In this document: piece after piece, positions 42,817 through 51,564 of the stretch
Numbering within the stretch: the stretch's first letter is position 1
Layout of the letters: each line of letters opens with the position of its first letter
NCBI GenBank assembly: GCA_029939235.1
Contig: JAOZTG010000002.1
Location: 1 to 58,436, forward strand
DNA: 58,436 nucleotides
Reading direction: 5' to 3'
Source of the DNA: Flavobacteriaceae bacterium
Lineage (GTDB): Bacteria > Bacteroidota > Bacteroidia > Flavobacteriales > Flavobacteriaceae
Notes under the pieces: model-generated
What the model saw: only the letters and a program-made list of their open reading frames with translations
What the model was told of the DNA's origin: nothing
The model's database searches: none
Translations under genes and position numbers: made by a program

Positions 42817-43899
42817 TTAACCTTTGTAAAAAGGTAATCTTACAATAGTGGCAGGTACCGCTTTATTTCTAACCTGAATAAAAAGTTTTGTTCCTAATTT
42901 TGTATGACCCTTATTTACATAACCCATTCCGATTCCTTTTTTTAAACTCGGACTCATGGTTCCTGAAGTTACATGTCCAATTTTAGAGCCATTCTCATCA
43001 ACAATATCATAGCCTTGTCTGGGAATACCTCTTTCGTCTAATTCAAAAGCTTTTAATCTTCTGTTAACACCTTCTTCTTTTTGTAATTTAATTCCTTCAG
43101 AATTGGTAAAATCTTTTGTGAATTTTGTGATCCAACCAAGTCCTGCTTCAATAGGTGAAGTCGTATCATCAATATCATTTCCGTAAAGGCAATAGCCCAT
43201 TTCCAAACGAAGTGTATCTCTGGCAGCAAGTCCGATTGGTTTGATTCCAAAGTCCTTTCCGGCTTCAAATACTTTATTCCATATTTGTTCTGCTTCATCA
43301 TTTTTACAATAAATCTCAAAACCACCGCTTCCGGTATATCCTGTTGCAGAAATAATCACGTGCTCAATTCCTGCAAAATCTCCAATCTTGAATTTGTAAA
43401 ATGGAATAGATGTCAAATCAACAGAAGTTATACTTTGCATGGCTTCTACAGCTTTTGGTCCCTGAATTGCTAATAATGAATAACCTTCAGACAGATCTTT
43501 CATTTCAGCATTTTTATCATTTAAAGAAGAGATCCAGTTCCAGTCCTTTTCAATATTAGAAGCATTTACAACAAGTAAATATCTATTATCTTTAATTCTG
43601 TAAACGATCAGATCATCAACAATTCCACCTGTTGCATTAGGCATGCAACTATATTGAGCGTCGCCAATCTCTAATGTAGAAGCATCATTGGATGTGGCTC
43701 TTTGGATCAGATCCAATGCATTTTCTCCTTCAATTAAAAATTCCCCCATGTGAGAAACATCAAAAACGCCAACGCTATTTCTAACGGTTTCATGTTCTGC
43801 ATTTATTCCTTCATATTGTACGGGCATATTATATCCGGCAAAAGGAACAATTTTAGCTCCTAAAGATTCGTGGATATGCGTTAAGGCTGTATTTTTCAT
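42817..43899 (-). CDS. gcvT: Aminomethyltransferase (glycine cleavage T protein)
   Basis: GcvT transfers the methylene group of glycine to tetrahydrofolate in the glycine cleavage system. The 360-residue protein has [35 protein letters not shown], a central [31 protein letters not shown] and the barrel ending [11 protein letters not shown]. Full length. No gcvH or gcvP is adjacent, so the system is split in this genome. A -7-like element lies about 29 bases before the start. Confidence 0.96.
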   Translation of the reverse strand: MKNTALTHIHESLGAKIVPFAGYNMPVQYEGINAEHETVRNSVGVFDVSHMGEFLIEGENALDLIQRATSNDASTLEIGDAQYSCMPNATGGIVDDLIVYRIKDNRYLLVVNASNIEKDWNWISSLNDKNAEMKDLSEGYSLLAIQGPKAVEAMQSITSVDLTSIPFYKFKIGDFAGIEHVIISATGYTGSGGFEIYCKNDEAEQIWNKVFEAGKDFGIKPIGLAARDTLRLEMGYCLYGNDIDDTTSPIEAGLGWITKFTKDFTNSEGIKLQKEEGVNRRLKAFELDERGIPRQGYDIVDENGSKIGHVTSGTMSPSLKKGIGMGYVNKGHTKLGTKLFIQVRNKAVPATIVRLPFYKG

Positions 43900-43927
43900 A
43901 TGATTTATTGTTTATGAATGATTTTAA

Positions 43928-43935
43928 CAAAATTA
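43928..43935 (-). promoter_or_regulatory. Candidate -7 element of gcvT
   Basis: TAATTTTG on the minus strand, 28 bases before the gcvT start, matches TAnnTTTG. No TTG partner seen. Confidence 0.38.
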
Positions 43936-43969
43936 TTGAAAAAATATGATTTTAAATGTATTTCTGAAT

Positions 43970-45601
43970 TTATTTTAGTTTTGATGAATTCATATAAAAG
44001 TTAGGATCTATTTTGAAATTTATGATATTTTCGTTGTTTAATATACTTTGCCATTCCTTGTTCGGAATAATCCATTTTTCTTTTCCATTGATGTAAACCT
44101 TTACAGGAATTTCAAACCCTTTCACTATATTTTTAAATTTAAATTTGAGAGAATTTGCTTTCCATTTGTATTCAAGCACAGGAATTTTTGTTGTTCTTAA
44201 ATATTGATCAAAAAAGGAGGTTAGATCCGGTTTTGTCCTCTTATTTAGAAAATCCTCCATTTCAGCTGAGGTCACGTTTTTATGATAATAAGTCTTATTC
44301 ATTTCCCTTAATAATTCTTTGAATTTTTCATCATCATCAATAAATTGTCTGATCATATGAATCATATTTGCAGCTTTCGGGTACATATCATTTGATCCGT
44401 TCTTATCAACATTATAAGGGCCAATTACTGGTTTGTCGTTTACAATATTATTTCTAATACCAATTGCATAGGCATTCCCTGCTTCTTTGCCATAATGATA
44501 ATCGAGATACAAAGCTTCGCTGTAGGTTGTAAATCCTTCATGTATCCACATATCTGCCACATCTTTGTTGGTGATACTATTGGCAAACCATTCATGCCCT
44601 GATTCATGAATAATGATAAAATCGAATTTTAATCCCCAACCAGTTTTACTAAGATCTCTTCCTAAATATCCATTTTTATATTGATTGCCATAGGTTATTG
44701 AGCTTTGATGTTCCATACCTAAATAAGGAACTTCTACGAGTTTGTAGCCATCATCGTAAAACGGATAGGGTCCAAACCAGTACTCAAATGCTTCCAACAT
44801 TTTGGAAACCTGCTTGAATTGTGATTTTGCTTTTTCTAAATTATAAGAAAGCACATAATAGTCACAATCCAAATCACCATTTTCGCCTTTATAAACTTCA
44901 GAAAAATGTACATAATCAGCTACATTAAAATTAATTGCATAGCTGTTGATAGGATTCTTTACCTGCCATTGATATGTTTTTGTACCATTTTGGTTGTTGA
45001 TTTCTTCAATCAATCTTCCGTTGGAAACATCCATCAAATTTTCCGGAGTTGTAACACTTGTATTAACACCTTGATCAGGTTCATCATAAGGATGATCTTT
45101 ACATGGCCACCAAATACTTGCCCCAATTCCCTGATTTGAATTGGCAATAAAATAATTCTTGTTCTTGTCTTTTTGCCATGTAATTCCGCCATCCCATGGT
45201 GGGTTTAGGGCAATTTTTGGTTTTCCTTTAAAGAATATTTCAAGGTTATTGATCTCCCCCGGAATCTGTTTTTTTAGGAGTTGAATGAAATGAGCATTTC
45301 CTTCATTTTCAATATTTAGTACTTTGCCATCTTGGGTGGCTTTTACGATTTTCATCGGATCTTGTAAGTCGATCTGTAAAACCTGATAGGACTTTAAAAC
45401 TTTATATTGGATAATATTAGATCCGCTAAGAGTTTGGTTTACAGGGTCTACATTTATTTTTAGATCATAATGTTGTAAATCCCACCAAGCTCGTTCTTTA
45501 GTAATGGATCCTTTTAAAGTATCCTGACGAGTGAATTTTTGAGCATAACCATTGCTTAAAAATATGAATGACAATAAAAAAAATAACCACTTATTTTTCA
45601 T
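43970..45601 (-). CDS. Exported M1-family metallopeptidase
   Basis: The 543-residue protein has a signal peptide (about 1-20, ending GYAQ), a beta-rich N-terminal domain, the exopeptidase motif GMEHQ near residue 290 (GAMEN-like), and the zinc site HESGHEWFANSI with the third ligand Glu 18 residues after HESGH (WIHEGFTTYSEA). A C-terminal beta domain follows near residue 450. M1 enzymes cut N-terminal amino acids from peptides; this one acts in the periplasm or outside the cell. No T9SS C-terminal sorting domain is visible. Confidence 0.92.
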   Translation of the reverse strand: MKNKWLFFLLSFIFLSNGYAQKFTRQDTLKGSITKERAWWDLQHYDLKINVDPVNQTLSGSNIIQYKVLKSYQVLQIDLQDPMKIVKATQDGKVLNIENEGNAHFIQLLKKQIPGEINNLEIFFKGKPKIALNPPWDGGITWQKDKNKNYFIANSNQGIGASIWWPCKDHPYDEPDQGVNTSVTTPENLMDVSNGRLIEEINNQNGTKTYQWQVKNPINSYAINFNVADYVHFSEVYKGENGDLDCDYYVLSYNLEKAKSQFKQVSKMLEAFEYWFGPYPFYDDGYKLVEVPYLGMEHQSSITYGNQYKNGYLGRDLSKTGWGLKFDFIIIHESGHEWFANSITNKDVADMWIHEGFTTYSEALYLDYHYGKEAGNAYAIGIRNNIVNDKPVIGPYNVDKNGSNDMYPKAANMIHMIRQFIDDDEKFKELLREMNKTYYHKNVTSAEMEDFLNKRTKPDLTSFFDQYLRTTKIPVLEYKWKANSLKFKFKNIVKGFEIPVKVYINGKEKWIIPNKEWQSILNNENIINFKIDPNFYMNSSKLK

Positions 45602-45680
45602 AAAAACAGGTTAAAAAGAATATCAGAATGATAATCTTAATTCTTGTAAATGTATAAAAAATAGTAATTTAAAAGCTTTT

Positions 45681-46973
45681 CTATTTCAATAAAAATTCTT
45701 TCAACTGTTTATAACTATCAATAAGGCTTGCTTCCTTTTTTTTATTGATAACCTGCTTAATCTGCTCAGGAAAATCAATTTTTTTATCAATTACAGGTTC
45801 AATTACATCCAGAAACTTTACAGGATGAGCTGTTTCAAAAAACACTCCCTGTTTATCAGAGTCATTTTTAAGATATTTCTTTAATCCTAAATATCCTACA
45901 GCGCCATGGGGATCTGTAATATAATTACTGTTTTTGAAAATGGATAAAATAGTTTCTTTGGTTTCTTCATCTGTAAAAGAATAAGAGGAAAGATGTTCTT
46001 TGATCTTTTCGAAATCATTGTTAAAAATATTTTGAATTCGAATAAAATTACTCGGATTTCCAACATCCATTGCATTTGAAATGGTTTGTATTGATTTTAA
46101 CGGAATATAATTTCCGGTTTGCATAAAATTTGGAACAACTCTGTTCACATTTGTAGCTGCAATAAAATGATAGATAGGCAGACCTAATTGTTGTGCCATC
46201 ATACCAGCGCAAATATTACCAAAATTACCACTTGGGATAGAGAAAACAACTTCTTTACTATTGTTTTTTAGTTGTTTATATGCAAAAGCGAAATAAAACA
46301 TTTGAGGGAGCCAACGAGCAACATTGATAGAGTTTGCAGAGGTTAATTGCATTTTATCTGTGATTTCATGATCTAAAAATGCGGTTTTTACCATATCCTG
46401 ACAATCATCAAAAGTTCCTGTAACTTCCAGTGCTTTGATGTTTTGTCCAAGCGTAGTAAGTTGTTTTTCCTGTACTTTGCTTACTTTTCCACTTGGATAT
46501 AAAATAACAACCTGTACACCTTTTACACCCAAAAAACCACTTGCAACTGCCCCGCCAGTATCTCCAGAGGTGGCAACAAGTACTGTTAACTCAGTTGTTT
46601 TGTTCTTGTTGAAATAAGATAGGCACCTAGCCATAAACCTGGCACCCACATCTTTAAAAGCCATGGTCGGACCATGAAACAATTCCAGACTAAAAATATC
46701 TTTTTCGACCTCAACCAAAGGAAAGTCAAAACTCAGCGTATCTTCAATAATTTCTTTGAGTTCCTTTTCAGGAATTTTATCCCCAACAAATTGTTTGATC
46801 AATTCATAAGCAATTTCATTGTTGGAATAATTTTCAATATTTTGGAAAAAATCAACAGGTAAAGCAGAAATGCTCTCCGGGAAATATAAACCTCTGTCGG
46901 GTGCAATACCATTTACTACTGCTTCCTGAAAACTTACGTTCGGCGCTTGATGATTCAGACTGTAAAACTTCAT
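45681..46973 (-). CDS. thrC: Threonine synthase
   Basis: ThrC converts O-phosphohomoserine to threonine with PLP. The 430-residue protein has MKFYSLNHQAPNVSFQEAV, LFHGPTMAFKDVGARFMAR with the PLP lysine near residue 103, VLVATSGDTGGAVASGFLGV (phosphate-binding) and SIPSGNFGNICAGMMA. The ending FFETAHPVKFLDVIEP is also typical. It is last in thrA-thrB-thrC, 22 bases after thrB, under presumed control of the leader region upstream of thrA. Confidence 0.96.
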   Translation of the reverse strand: MKFYSLNHQAPNVSFQEAVVNGIAPDRGLYFPESISALPVDFFQNIENYSNNEIAYELIKQFVGDKIPEKELKEIIEDTLSFDFPLVEVEKDIFSLELFHGPTMAFKDVGARFMARCLSYFNKNKTTELTVLVATSGDTGGAVASGFLGVKGVQVVILYPSGKVSKVQEKQLTTLGQNIKALEVTGTFDDCQDMVKTAFLDHEITDKMQLTSANSINVARWLPQMFYFAFAYKQLKNNSKEVVFSIPSGNFGNICAGMMAQQLGLPIYHFIAATNVNRVVPNFMQTGNYIPLKSIQTISNAMDVGNPSNFIRIQNIFNNDFEKIKEHLSSYSFTDEETKETILSIFKNSNYITDPHGAVGYLGLKKYLKNDSDKQGVFFETAHPVKFLDVIEPVIDKKIDFPEQIKQVINKKKEASLIDSYKQLKEFLLK

Positions 46974-46995
46974 CGTTTTATTAATTTTTAATGTA

Positions 46996-47946
46996 TTATT
47001 GGATGCTTATTATTTTAATTCCTTGTGTATTGATCTTTGATACATAATGATGTGATTCAATATGTGTATTTTTAAATATCAAACTTAATTTATCTGATAT
47101 AATTTCAGCTATTTGTATACCTTTACTAAATGTAAAAATAGAAGGTCCTGACCCTGAAATACCACATCCTAAAGCTCCTTCTTTTAAGGCCGTTTTTTTT
47201 ATTTTATCAAACTCTGGGATCAGTTTTGATCGATGTGGCTCTACAATATAATCCTTTAAAGAATTTGATAAAAGCTCATAATCTTCCGTATGTAATGCAT
47301 GTACAAAAGCACCTACATTAGCCCATTGTTTTACCCCGTCTTTTAAAGGTATTTTGTCGGGTAAAACGGCTCTGGAATCAGCTGTTTTAATTTCGATCTG
47401 AGGATGAATGATGGTTGCGTAAAGATCTTTTAGTGTTGGTAATTGTAATATTTCCAGAGGGGCTGTACTTCTTACTAAAGTGAATCCTCCAAAAATAGCC
47501 GGTGCCACATTGTCGGCTATGGGTGAACCACAGGCAAGTTCTTCTCCTTTTCTGGCAAATTCTACTAATTCTAATTTAGAAAATGGTTTATCGAGTAATT
47601 CATTGATTGCAAAAACAGCACCGGCAGCACTTGCAGCACTACTGCCAATACCACTTCCTGGTTTTATGTTTTTGTATATTTCAATTTCAAAACCACCTTG
47701 ATAATTAGTAAGTTCTTTATTTGATGCTAATTTATCTAAAAGGGCTAAAGCTGCAACACCTGCAACATTGTTGTTGGCTTCATAGGGTAGATCCATACCA
47801 ACTATTTTTGTGATCTTAATTCCCTTTTCAGGAGATTTTCTTATGATCATTTCGTCGCCAATCGTATCTAAACAGCAGCCAAGGACATCAAAGCCGCAAG
47901 AAATATTGGCAATGGTTGCAGGTGCAAAAATTTTTATTTCTTTCAT
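46996..47946 (-). CDS. thrB: Homoserine kinase
   Basis: ThrB phosphorylates homoserine. The 316-residue GHMP kinase has IFAPATIANISCGFDVLGCC, the ATP loop IKPGSGIGSSAASAAGAVFA near residue 95, and the third motif LGCGISGSGPSIFTF near 262. Full length, and placed between thrA (12 bases) and thrC (22 bases). Confidence 0.96.
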   Translation of the reverse strand: MKEIKIFAPATIANISCGFDVLGCCLDTIGDEMIIRKSPEKGIKITKIVGMDLPYEANNNVAGVAALALLDKLASNKELTNYQGGFEIEIYKNIKPGSGIGSSAASAAGAVFAINELLDKPFSKLELVEFARKGEELACGSPIADNVAPAIFGGFTLVRSTAPLEILQLPTLKDLYATIIHPQIEIKTADSRAVLPDKIPLKDGVKQWANVGAFVHALHTEDYELLSNSLKDYIVEPHRSKLIPEFDKIKKTALKEGALGCGISGSGPSIFTFSKGIQIAEIISDKLSLIFKNTHIESHHYVSKINTQGIKIISIQ

Positions 47947-47958
47947 GTGTTTCAGTAT

Positions 47959-50403
47959 CTACTTATTTCCTGTTCTGATAATATCACCAAAAATACCCGA
48001 TGCAGTTACGTCCGCTCCGGCACCTGCACCTTTAATAATCAAAGGCTGTTCTTTGTAGCGATTTGTATAAAACAATACAATATTATCTTTTCCTTCTAAA
48101 TTATAAAAAGGATGATCTTTTGCTATGTGTTGTAAGCCAACTTTTGCTTTACCATTTTTGTATTCGGCAACATATTTTAATCTACAACCTTCTTTTTCGG
48201 CAGCTTCTCTTAGACTTTTAAAATGTTCTTCTTCTTTTTTTAATGTTTCCATAAAATCTGCAACAGAATCTGCATCTAAGGAACTTTGTGGTAAAAATGA
48301 ATGATTTTCAATTTCTTCCAATTCCATTTCGTTGCCGCTTTCACGGGCTAAAATTAAGATTTTTCGCATCACATCAACTCCACTCAGATCAATTCTGGGA
48401 TCAGGTTCAGTATACCCTTCAATTCCGGCTTGTTTTACAACTTCGTAAAAAGAAGTATTTCTATCATACTTGTTAAAAATAAAGTTTAAACTACCTGATA
48501 AAACAGCTTGAATTTCAGTGACCTCATCACCTGAGGCAATCAAATTATTTAATGTGTCGATTATAGGCAATCCGGCTCCTACATTTGTTTCAAACAAAAA
48601 TGGAGCATTGTATTTTCTGGCAAGAAATTTAAGCTTTTTATAATTTTCAATATTTGATGAGCAGGCTATTTTGTTGCAGGCAACTACAGCAACACTATCT
48701 TTTAAGTATTTAGTATATTGTTCCGGAACGTCATTATTTGCAGTGTTATCAACAAAAACACTGTTACGTAAATTAAGCTGTTTGGTCTTTTTATAAAAAA
48801 TATCCAGATCTGCTTTTTCTCCCTTTTTATCTAATGCTTTAGCCCAGGAAGAAAGATTGATGCCTTTTTCATCAAACAACATTTTCCTTGAATTTGCAAG
48901 AGCGATTACTTTAATATCAATATGTAGTTTTTTCAATAAATAGGATTGTTGTTGATGTATTTGATCTAACAATTTACTGCCAACATTTCCAACTCCTACA
49001 ATAAATAAGTTGATACTTTTGATCTGATTTTCAAAAAAGGCGCTATGAAGAGAATTCAAAGCTTTTTTGACATCTTTTTTTGCAATAACTGCTGAGATGT
49101 TTTTCTCTGTAGATCCTTGTGCAATTGCTCTGATATTTACATTGTTATTTCCCAGTTCACTAAACATTTTGCCGCTTATTCCCTGATGAGATTTCATATT
49201 GTCACCAATCAAAGCAATGATAGCAAGATCTTTTTCAACGATTAAGGGATTGACCTTGTTTTGAAAAATTTCAAATTCAAATTGTTTATCAATGGCATTT
49301 TTAGCCTTTGTAGCATCTGCCAGGTCAATTGCAAAACAAATTGAATGTTCACTGGATGCCTGAGTAATAAATTTCACATTGATTAAGTGCAGTGAAAGTG
49401 CTTCAAACAATCGTTTAGAAATTCCAGGAACACCTATCATTCCATTTCCTTCAAGCGTTAATAAGGCAATGTCGTCAATATGGCTGATTCCTTTAACAGC
49501 AGATTTTTTAATACTTTTACCTTTGTGGATCAAAGTTCCCTCTTCATTTGGTGCCAATGTATTTTTAATGATAATTGGAATTTTCTTATTTAAAGCAGGC
49601 TGAATAGTAGGAGGAAAGATAACCTTTGCCCCAAAATGAGAAAGTTCCATCGCTTCCTGATAAGAAATTTCTTTAATGGGTTTGGCTTGTTTTACCAATT
49701 TTGGATTTGCTGTAAACATACCACTTACATCTGTCCATATTTCTAAAACTTCTGCATCTAATGCATTCGCATAAATGGCAGCCGTATAATCTGAACCTCC
49801 TCTTCCTAAAGTAGTAGTTTCACCTTCATCATCGGAAGATATAAAGCCGGCCAATACAGTTATATCATGTTCGTCATTTAAAAAATAGGTATTAATATTC
49901 TCATATGTTAAGTCAAAATTAACTGCGGCATCGGTATAATTTTCATTTGTTTTGATCAATGATCTGCTATCTTTTAAAATAGCATTTAAGCCTTTGTTTT
50001 TCATTGCTTTTGCAATAATAAAAGAAGACAGAATTTCACCGGTGCTAACTATTTTAGCAAGTGATTTCTCAGAAAGGTCATTTAATGTAAATACGCTCTT
50101 AAGCATATCTTTTAACAAATCTAATTTTTTAGATATGAATGTATGGATGTGTTTTTGATCATCATTGCCAAAAAGCTCTTCAATTGTCTCGGTATGTTTA
50201 TTTTGGATCTTTTCTAAAACATCCATGTATTTTTTATTTCCATCTTTCGCAAGATCACTGGCTTCGATCAATAGATTTGTTATGCCACCAAGTGCAGAAA
50301 CTACAACAATGGTTTTTTTATTTTTGTCACCAATAATTTGGATGATTTTTTTGATATTTTTTGCAGAACCAACCGAAGTTCCGCCAAATTTTGAAACGAT
50401 CAT
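47959..50403 (-). CDS. thrA: Bifunctional aspartate kinase / homoserine dehydrogenase I
   Basis: ThrA carries out the first and third steps from aspartate toward threonine. The 814-residue protein has an aspartate-kinase half (SKFGGTSVGSAKNIKKI, AGFISSDDEGETTTLGRGGS, then a TDVSGMFTANPK block), two ACT domains (about 315-460; GNGMIGVPGISKRLFEAL and GDNMKSHQGISGKMFSEL), and a homoserine dehydrogenase half from about 465 (LFIVGVGNVGSKLLDQI, VACNKIACS, NVGAGLPIIDTLNN). E. coli ThrA has the same layout and is inhibited by threonine through the ACT region. It heads the thr operon; its 5' leader contains a short Thr/Ile-rich open frame. Confidence 0.96.
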   Translation of the reverse strand: MIVSKFGGTSVGSAKNIKKIIQIIGDKNKKTIVVVSALGGITNLLIEASDLAKDGNKKYMDVLEKIQNKHTETIEELFGNDDQKHIHTFISKKLDLLKDMLKSVFTLNDLSEKSLAKIVSTGEILSSFIIAKAMKNKGLNAILKDSRSLIKTNENYTDAAVNFDLTYENINTYFLNDEHDITVLAGFISSDDEGETTTLGRGGSDYTAAIYANALDAEVLEIWTDVSGMFTANPKLVKQAKPIKEISYQEAMELSHFGAKVIFPPTIQPALNKKIPIIIKNTLAPNEEGTLIHKGKSIKKSAVKGISHIDDIALLTLEGNGMIGVPGISKRLFEALSLHLINVKFITQASSEHSICFAIDLADATKAKNAIDKQFEFEIFQNKVNPLIVEKDLAIIALIGDNMKSHQGISGKMFSELGNNNVNIRAIAQGSTEKNISAVIAKKDVKKALNSLHSAFFENQIKSINLFIVGVGNVGSKLLDQIHQQQSYLLKKLHIDIKVIALANSRKMLFDEKGINLSSWAKALDKKGEKADLDIFYKKTKQLNLRNSVFVDNTANNDVPEQYTKYLKDSVAVVACNKIACSSNIENYKKLKFLARKYNAPFLFETNVGAGLPIIDTLNNLIASGDEVTEIQAVLSGSLNFIFNKYDRNTSFYEVVKQAGIEGYTEPDPRIDLSGVDVMRKILILARESGNEMELEEIENHSFLPQSSLDADSVADFMETLKKEEEHFKSLREAAEKEGCRLKYVAEYKNGKAKVGLQHIAKDHPFYNLEGKDNIVLFYTNRYKEQPLIIKGAGAGADVTASGIFGDIIRTGNK

Positions 50404-50442
50404 TATTTCAGTTTTATATTTAAAATGTTTTGTTTGATGCTG

Positions 50443-50477
50443 AAAATTTATATGTGCCTTTTATGAATATAAATCTT
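50443..50477 (-). promoter_or_regulatory. AT-rich stem-loop in the thrA leader
   Basis: On the minus strand AAGATTTATAT (50477-50467) pairs with ATATAAATTTT (50453-50443) over 11 bp with one G-U pair, with a 13-base loop. It lies between the leader peptide stop and the thrA start. The 3' arm ends in four T but no longer T run follows, so it is not a textbook terminator. Confidence 0.4.
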
Positions 50478-50506
50478 TTGGACGATGTGATATATAGTGA
50501 ACAACC

Positions 50507-50536
50507 CTAAAGGGTAGTAATTGTAGTAATAACCAT
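50507..50536 (-). CDS. Thr/Ile-rich leader peptide of the thr operon
   Basis: A nine-codon ORF with stop reads MVITTITTL on the minus strand, 103 bases before the thrA ATG. Four of nine residues are Thr and two are Ile. E. coli thrL encodes a leader rich in the same two amino acids, and ribosome stalling there relieves premature termination of the thr operon. A predicted -7 element, TATATTTG, lies 46 bases upstream of the ATG, so the frame is inside the transcript leader. It is too short to be chosen on length; the codon content and exact location are the evidence. The structural switch is not resolved: GTGATA (50578-50573) at the 5' end can pair with TATCAC (50492-50487) after the peptide. 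Confidence 0.75.
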   Translation of the reverse strand: MVITTITTL

Positions 50537-50582
50537 TGAAAGTTGGTTTGTATAGATGCTATTTGTTTCTTGTATCACGCTA

Positions 50583-50590
50583 CAAATATA
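50583..50590 (-). promoter_or_regulatory. Candidate -7 element of the thrABC operon
   Basis: TATATTTG on the minus strand matches TAnnTTTG. It would start RNA near 50576, giving a leader of about 175 bases that includes the Thr/Ile peptide. No TTG was found at the normal upstream distance. Confidence 0.5.
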
Positions 50591-50873
50591 GAGCATTTTT
50601 TTAATTGATAAAAAAATAACTAATTTATTTGATAGATTATTATATTTACCCAAAAGCATTAAATTATTCGTGCTTTTTTCGGTGTTACATTGATAATATA
50701 TAAATCAATTTAAATTTAAATAAGGCAAAACTGGCCTTGTAAATCACAAGACCGCAAAGGGTAATTTAACAAATTATTTTATGTATATTTGGTAAGTTGA
50801 TAAATTATAAGCCTTTATCAATCAAAATCAATTATAAACCAGGCTTGCAATTGTAAGCTAAAAAAAATTTATT
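50591..50873. other. Intergenic region between thr operon promoter and hdeD-like gene
   Basis: No gene is seen. GGCCTTGT (50733-50740) and ACAAGACC (50746-50753) form a hairpin with one mismatch. On the plus strand TATATTTG (50784-50791) matches the -7 consensus and suits the hdeD-like gene, giving a leader of roughly 75 bases. The rest is low-complexity AT-rich DNA. Confidence 0.6.
50784..50791 (+). promoter_or_regulatory. Candidate -7 element of the hdeD-like gene
   Basis: TATATTTG on the plus strand, 82 bases before the start codon, matches TAnnTTTG. No TTG partner is obvious. Confidence 0.45.
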
Positions 50874-51494
50874 ATGACAAATGCAATTTCAAAAGTGGCC
50901 CATTCTGTAAAAAATTGGTGGGTATTATTAATCATGGGAATTTTAATGATTCTGGGAGCTATTTGGATGTTCAAAACTCCTATTGCTAGTTTTGCAGGTA
51001 TAGTTTTCTTTTTTAGTATGCTAATTCTTATTTCCGGAGTTCTAAGCATATTTTTTGCCTTTTCAAATAAGGATGATCTTGATAACTGGGGGCTTTATCT
51101 GGCAGGTGGTGTTCTGGATATTGTTGTTGGATTTATTTTACTGAAACATCCTGCAAAAGCAGTTGTTATTTTTTCTGTATTTATAGGTTTATGGCTATTA
51201 TTTAGAGGGGTTTCTTCTATTTCAGCGGCATTTAAATTGAAAAAAGATGGAGTTGAAAACTGGGGATGGATCTTAGCGGTAGGTATTTTCACTACTATAT
51301 TTGCTATAATGGCAGTTTTATATAAACCGCTATTAGGTGGTGCATATTTGGCATATATGTTAGCATTTGCATTTCTGTTTTTAGGAATTGTTTATGTTTT
51401 TATTTCCTTGCAATTGAAAAAAGTGAAAGGAAGAGTGGGGGATGTAAGAGAAGTGATTGAAGATGATTTAAAAGATCTTAAAACGAAATTATAG
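50874..51494 (+). CDS. HdeD-family (DUF308) membrane protein
   Basis: The 206-residue protein has six hydrophobic segments in pairs (first at about 13-33, WWVLLIMGILMILGAIWMF) with the repeated motif of a glycine-rich turn (GIVFFFSMLILISGVLSI; GVLDIVVGFILLKHPAKAVV). This is the HdeD/DUF308 layout, linked to acid resistance in E. coli but of unknown biochemical activity. The C-terminal tail is acidic and basic (EDDLKDLKTKL). It stands alone, with its own promoter candidate and a strong shared terminator. Confidence 0.85.
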   Translation: MTNAISKVAHSVKNWWVLLIMGILMILGAIWMFKTPIASFAGIVFFFSMLILISGVLSIFFAFSNKDDLDNWGLYLAGGVLDIVVGFILLKHPAKAVVIFSVFIGLWLLFRGVSSISAAFKLKKDGVENWGWILAVGIFTTIFAIMAVLYKPLLGGAYLAYMLAFAFLFLGIVYVFISLQLKKVKGRVGDVREVIEDDLKDLKTKL

Positions 51495-51512
51495 ATAGAA
51501 AAAAGAAATTAT

Positions 51513-51546
51513 AAAAAAAGGTTGTCAATTTTGACAACCTTTTTTT
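51513..51546. terminator. Bidirectional rho-independent terminator
   Basis: AGGTTGTCAA (51519-51528) pairs with TTGACAACCT (51531-51540), flanked by seven A on the left and seven T on the right, so it works on both strands. It lies between the convergent hdeD-like and clpC genes. Confidence 0.92.
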
Positions 51547-51564
51547 ACGCCTGAATTGACTGGA

